DNA from: Pseudomonas putida
Lineage (GTDB): Bacteria; Pseudomonadota; Gammaproteobacteria; Pseudomonadales; Pseudomonadaceae
Reading direction: 5' to 3'
NCBI RefSeq assembly: GCF_003228315.1
Contig: NZ_CP029693.1
Coordinates: 5,428,501-5,492,500 of the forward strand
DNA: 64,000 bases
In this document: positions 62,679 through 64,000 of the stretch, in pieces
Layout of the letters: each line of letters opens with the position of its first letter
Position numbering within the stretch: position 1 is the stretch's first letter
The notes under the pieces: model-generated
Seen by the model: the letters and a program-made list of their open reading frames with translations, nothing else
Told to the model about the DNA's origin: nothing
The model's database searches: none
Translations under genes and position numbers: made by a program

Positions 62679-63686
62679 ATGGCTCTCAGTAAAGAAGTGC
62701 CGGAGTTTGACATCGACGATGAGGTTCTCCTGATGGAGACCGGCATCGATACGGATTCGATGTCGAATGATGAAGGGGCGGCTTCACCTTCCGTTCGTGC
62801 CAAATCCAAACACTCCGCTTCGTTAAAGCAACACAAGTACATTGACTACACTCGGGCGCTAGATGCCACGCAGCTGTACCTCAATGAAATCGGCTTTTCC
62901 CCGCTATTGTCCCCCGAAGAAGAAGTTCATTTTGCGCGCCTGTCGCAAAGTGGAGATCCGGCCGGGCGCAAACGCATGATCGAAAGTAACCTGCGGCTGG
63001 TGGTGAAAATCGCCCGGCGTTACGTCAATCGTGGCTTGTCGCTGCTTGATCTGATCGAAGAGGGCAACCTGGGCTTGATCCGGGCGGTGGAGAAGTTCGA
63101 CCCGGAGCGCGGCTTCCGCTTCTCGACTTACGCAACCTGGTGGATTCGTCAGACCATCGAGCGCGCGATCATGAATCAGACCCGGACCATCCGGTTGCCG
63201 ATCCATGTGGTCAAGGAGCTCAACGTGTACCTTCGGGCCGCACGGGAACTGACACAAAAACTCGACCATGAACCCTCACCCGAAGAAATCGCCAACCTGC
63301 TGGAAAAACCGGTGGGAGAGGTCAAGCGGATGCTCGGCCTGAACGAGCGGGTTTCTTCGGTCGACGTCTCGCTGGGTCCGGATTCGGATAAAACCCTGCT
63401 GGACACCCTCACCGACGATCGTCCGACCGATCCATGCGAACTGCTGCAGGATGACGACCTGTCCCAGAGCATCGATCAATGGCTGTCTGAGCTGACCGAC
63501 AAACAACGCGAGGTGGTAGTTCGCCGCTTCGGTCTGCGCGGCCATGAGAGCAGTACCCTTGAAGACGTAGGTCTGGAAATTGGCCTGACCCGGGAACGGG
63601 TCAGACAGATTCAGGTGGAAGGCCTGAAACGACTTCGGGAGATCCTGGAGAAAAATGGCCTGTCGAGCGAGTCGCTGTTTCAATAA
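62679..63686 (+). CDS. rpoS: RNA polymerase sigma factor RpoS
   Basis: A 335-residue group 2 sigma factor for stationary phase and general stress. Region 1.2 starts near residue 54 (DATQLYLNEIGFSPLL). Region 2 contains NLRLVVKIARRYVNRGLSLLDLIEEGNLGLIRAVEKFDPERGFRFSTYATWWIRQ, with the -10 recognition helix. Region 4 ends with EIGLTRERVRQIQVEGLKRLRE, the -35 helix. The acidic, non-conserved N-terminus of about 50 residues is typical of pseudomonads. Transcription is expected from inside nlpD under PsrA control. Confidence 0.98.
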   Translation: MALSKEVPEFDIDDEVLLMETGIDTDSMSNDEGAASPSVRAKSKHSASLKQHKYIDYTRALDATQLYLNEIGFSPLLSPEEEVHFARLSQSGDPAGRKRMIESNLRLVVKIARRYVNRGLSLLDLIEEGNLGLIRAVEKFDPERGFRFSTYATWWIRQTIERAIMNQTRTIRLPIHVVKELNVYLRAARELTQKLDHEPSPEEIANLLEKPVGEVKRMLGLNERVSSVDVSLGPDSDKTLLDTLTDDRPTDPCELLQDDDLSQSIDQWLSELTDKQREVVVRRFGLRGHESSTLEDVGLEIGLTRERVRQIQVEGLKRLREILEKNGLSSESLFQ

Positions 63687-63701
63687 CAGCTTCGTATAGC
63701 T

Positions 63702-63741
63702 GGCAACAAAGAGCCCCGACTGTTCGGGGCTTTTTGTTGCC
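63702..63741 (+). terminator. rpoS terminator
   Basis: AGCCCCGA (63712-63719) pairs with TCGGGGCT (63724-63731), followed by TTTTTG. The flanks GGCAACAAA and TTTGTTGCC extend the complementarity, so the element is symmetric and could also end transcription from the other side. Confidence 0.9.
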
Positions 63742-63793
63742 AGGGAGAAAACCGCTGCAAAGGCCGGAATCGCTCGGGTTTGCGGACGAGAGT

Positions 63794-63811
63794 TGTAAGC
63801 CATCGCTTACT
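63794..63811 (+). promoter_or_regulatory. GacA upstream activating sequence of rsmZ
   Basis: TGTAAGCCATCGCTTACT matches the published GacA site TGTAAG-N6-CTTACA at 11 of 12 defined bases. Its centre is about 182 bp before the predicted rsmZ start, close to the distance known for rsmZ in other pseudomonads. Confidence 0.85.
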
Positions 63812-63948
63812 CTTTTCGTAAGTGTTCGTTATTTTTACAGAGAGGCAGTCGGCCTGTGGTGTTGCCAGATGATTTTATGTAATTGAAAAACAAGAGAAGT
63901 TTATAAGGTTAACGGCGTGTGACAGGCTGTTTTGACCCAGAAGAGTGG

Positions 63949-63976
63949 TTGCTCTGATTCAGGATCGGATTAGTAT
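63949..63976 (+). promoter_or_regulatory. rsmZ promoter
   Basis: TTGCTC (63949-63954) and TAGTAT (63971-63976) with a 16-bp spacer, placed correctly between the GacA site and the predicted RNA start. Confidence 0.55.
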
Positions 63977-63984
63977 CCGGGGTG

Positions 63985-64000
63985 TGTAAACGGACATGCA
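63985..64000 (+). ncRNA. rsmZ: RsmZ small regulatory RNA, 5' end only
   Basis: TGTAAACGGACATGCA at the window end resembles the first bases of RsmZ RNAs of fluorescent pseudomonads and contains a first ACGGACA motif of the type bound by RsmA/RsmE. rsmZ is known to lie downstream of rpoS in Pseudomonas. RsmZ sequesters RsmA/E and so relieves translational repression of secondary-metabolite and biofilm genes under Gac control. Only about 16 bases are visible, so the call rests mainly on the GacA site and position. Confidence 0.6.

Larger units (their letters stand above)
63687..64000. other. 314-bp region after rpoS
   Basis: No protein gene. It contains the rpoS terminator, a GacA upstream activating sequence, an A/T-rich stretch (about 63870-63920) that could bind nucleoid proteins, and the start of a small RNA gene at the window end; these are listed separately. 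Confidence 0.7.

Overview
The window is about 64 kb of a Pseudomonas chromosome, most likely from the P. fluorescens group. Three things point there: high-GC coding throughout, many REP/REPIN palindromes with the GTGGGAGCGAGC / GTAGGAGCGAGC core in intergenic gaps, and a gene order that I recall (from memory, not searched) as closely following P. aeruginosa PA3680 to PA3621. There are no prophages, insertion sequences, tRNA or rRNA genes, or CRISPR arrays.

Layout. 1-3.2 kb: a DUF72 protein cut by the window edge, a PEP-mutase/isocitrate-lyase family enzyme, an unrecognised protein with a duplicated 42-residue module, and rsmJ. 3.2-8.2 kb: a TetR repressor divergent from a two-gene RND efflux operon (MexL/MexJK type) with a palindromic operator between them. 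8.2-12 kb: two small envelope proteins and plsB. 12-17.8 kb: a block with a cold-shock gene, a hypothetical gene, rlmA, dapE and an ndvB-type beta-glucan synthase. 18-28.2 kb: tcdA, the csdA-sufE sulfur-transfer pair, dapD, an ArsC/YffB-like gene, a Na+/H+ antiporter, dapC and glnD. REPINs occupy most gaps in this part.

28.2-48.7 kb: map is divergent from the classic essential cluster rpsB-tsf-pyrH-frr-uppS-cdsA-dxr-rseP-bamA-ompH-lpxD-fabZ-lpxA-lpxB-rnhB-dnaE-accA, which joins translation, isoprenoid and phospholipid supply, outer-membrane assembly, lipid A synthesis and replication. 48.8-55.5 kb: tilS, pyrG, kdsA, eno, ftsB, ispD. 55.5-58.5 kb: a LysR regulator divergent from the glutathione-dependent formaldehyde detoxification pair adhC-fghA. 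58.5-63.7 kb: a tightly packed ispF-truD-surE-pcm-nlpD-rpoS run.

The most informative non-coding signals are regulatory. A perfect PsrA-type palindrome lies inside nlpD where the rpoS promoter is expected. Downstream of the rpoS terminator there is an 18-bp GacA upstream activating sequence, followed about 180 bp later by what looks like the promoter and first bases of the rsmZ small RNA, cut off by the window end. Other signals are a structured rpsB leader, an attenuator between rpsB and tsf, a terminator that abuts the ispF start codon, and a 93-base REPIN with perfect 40-bp arms. I did not find a convincing new multi-gene system; this is a mostly housekeeping region with interesting regulation and repeats.
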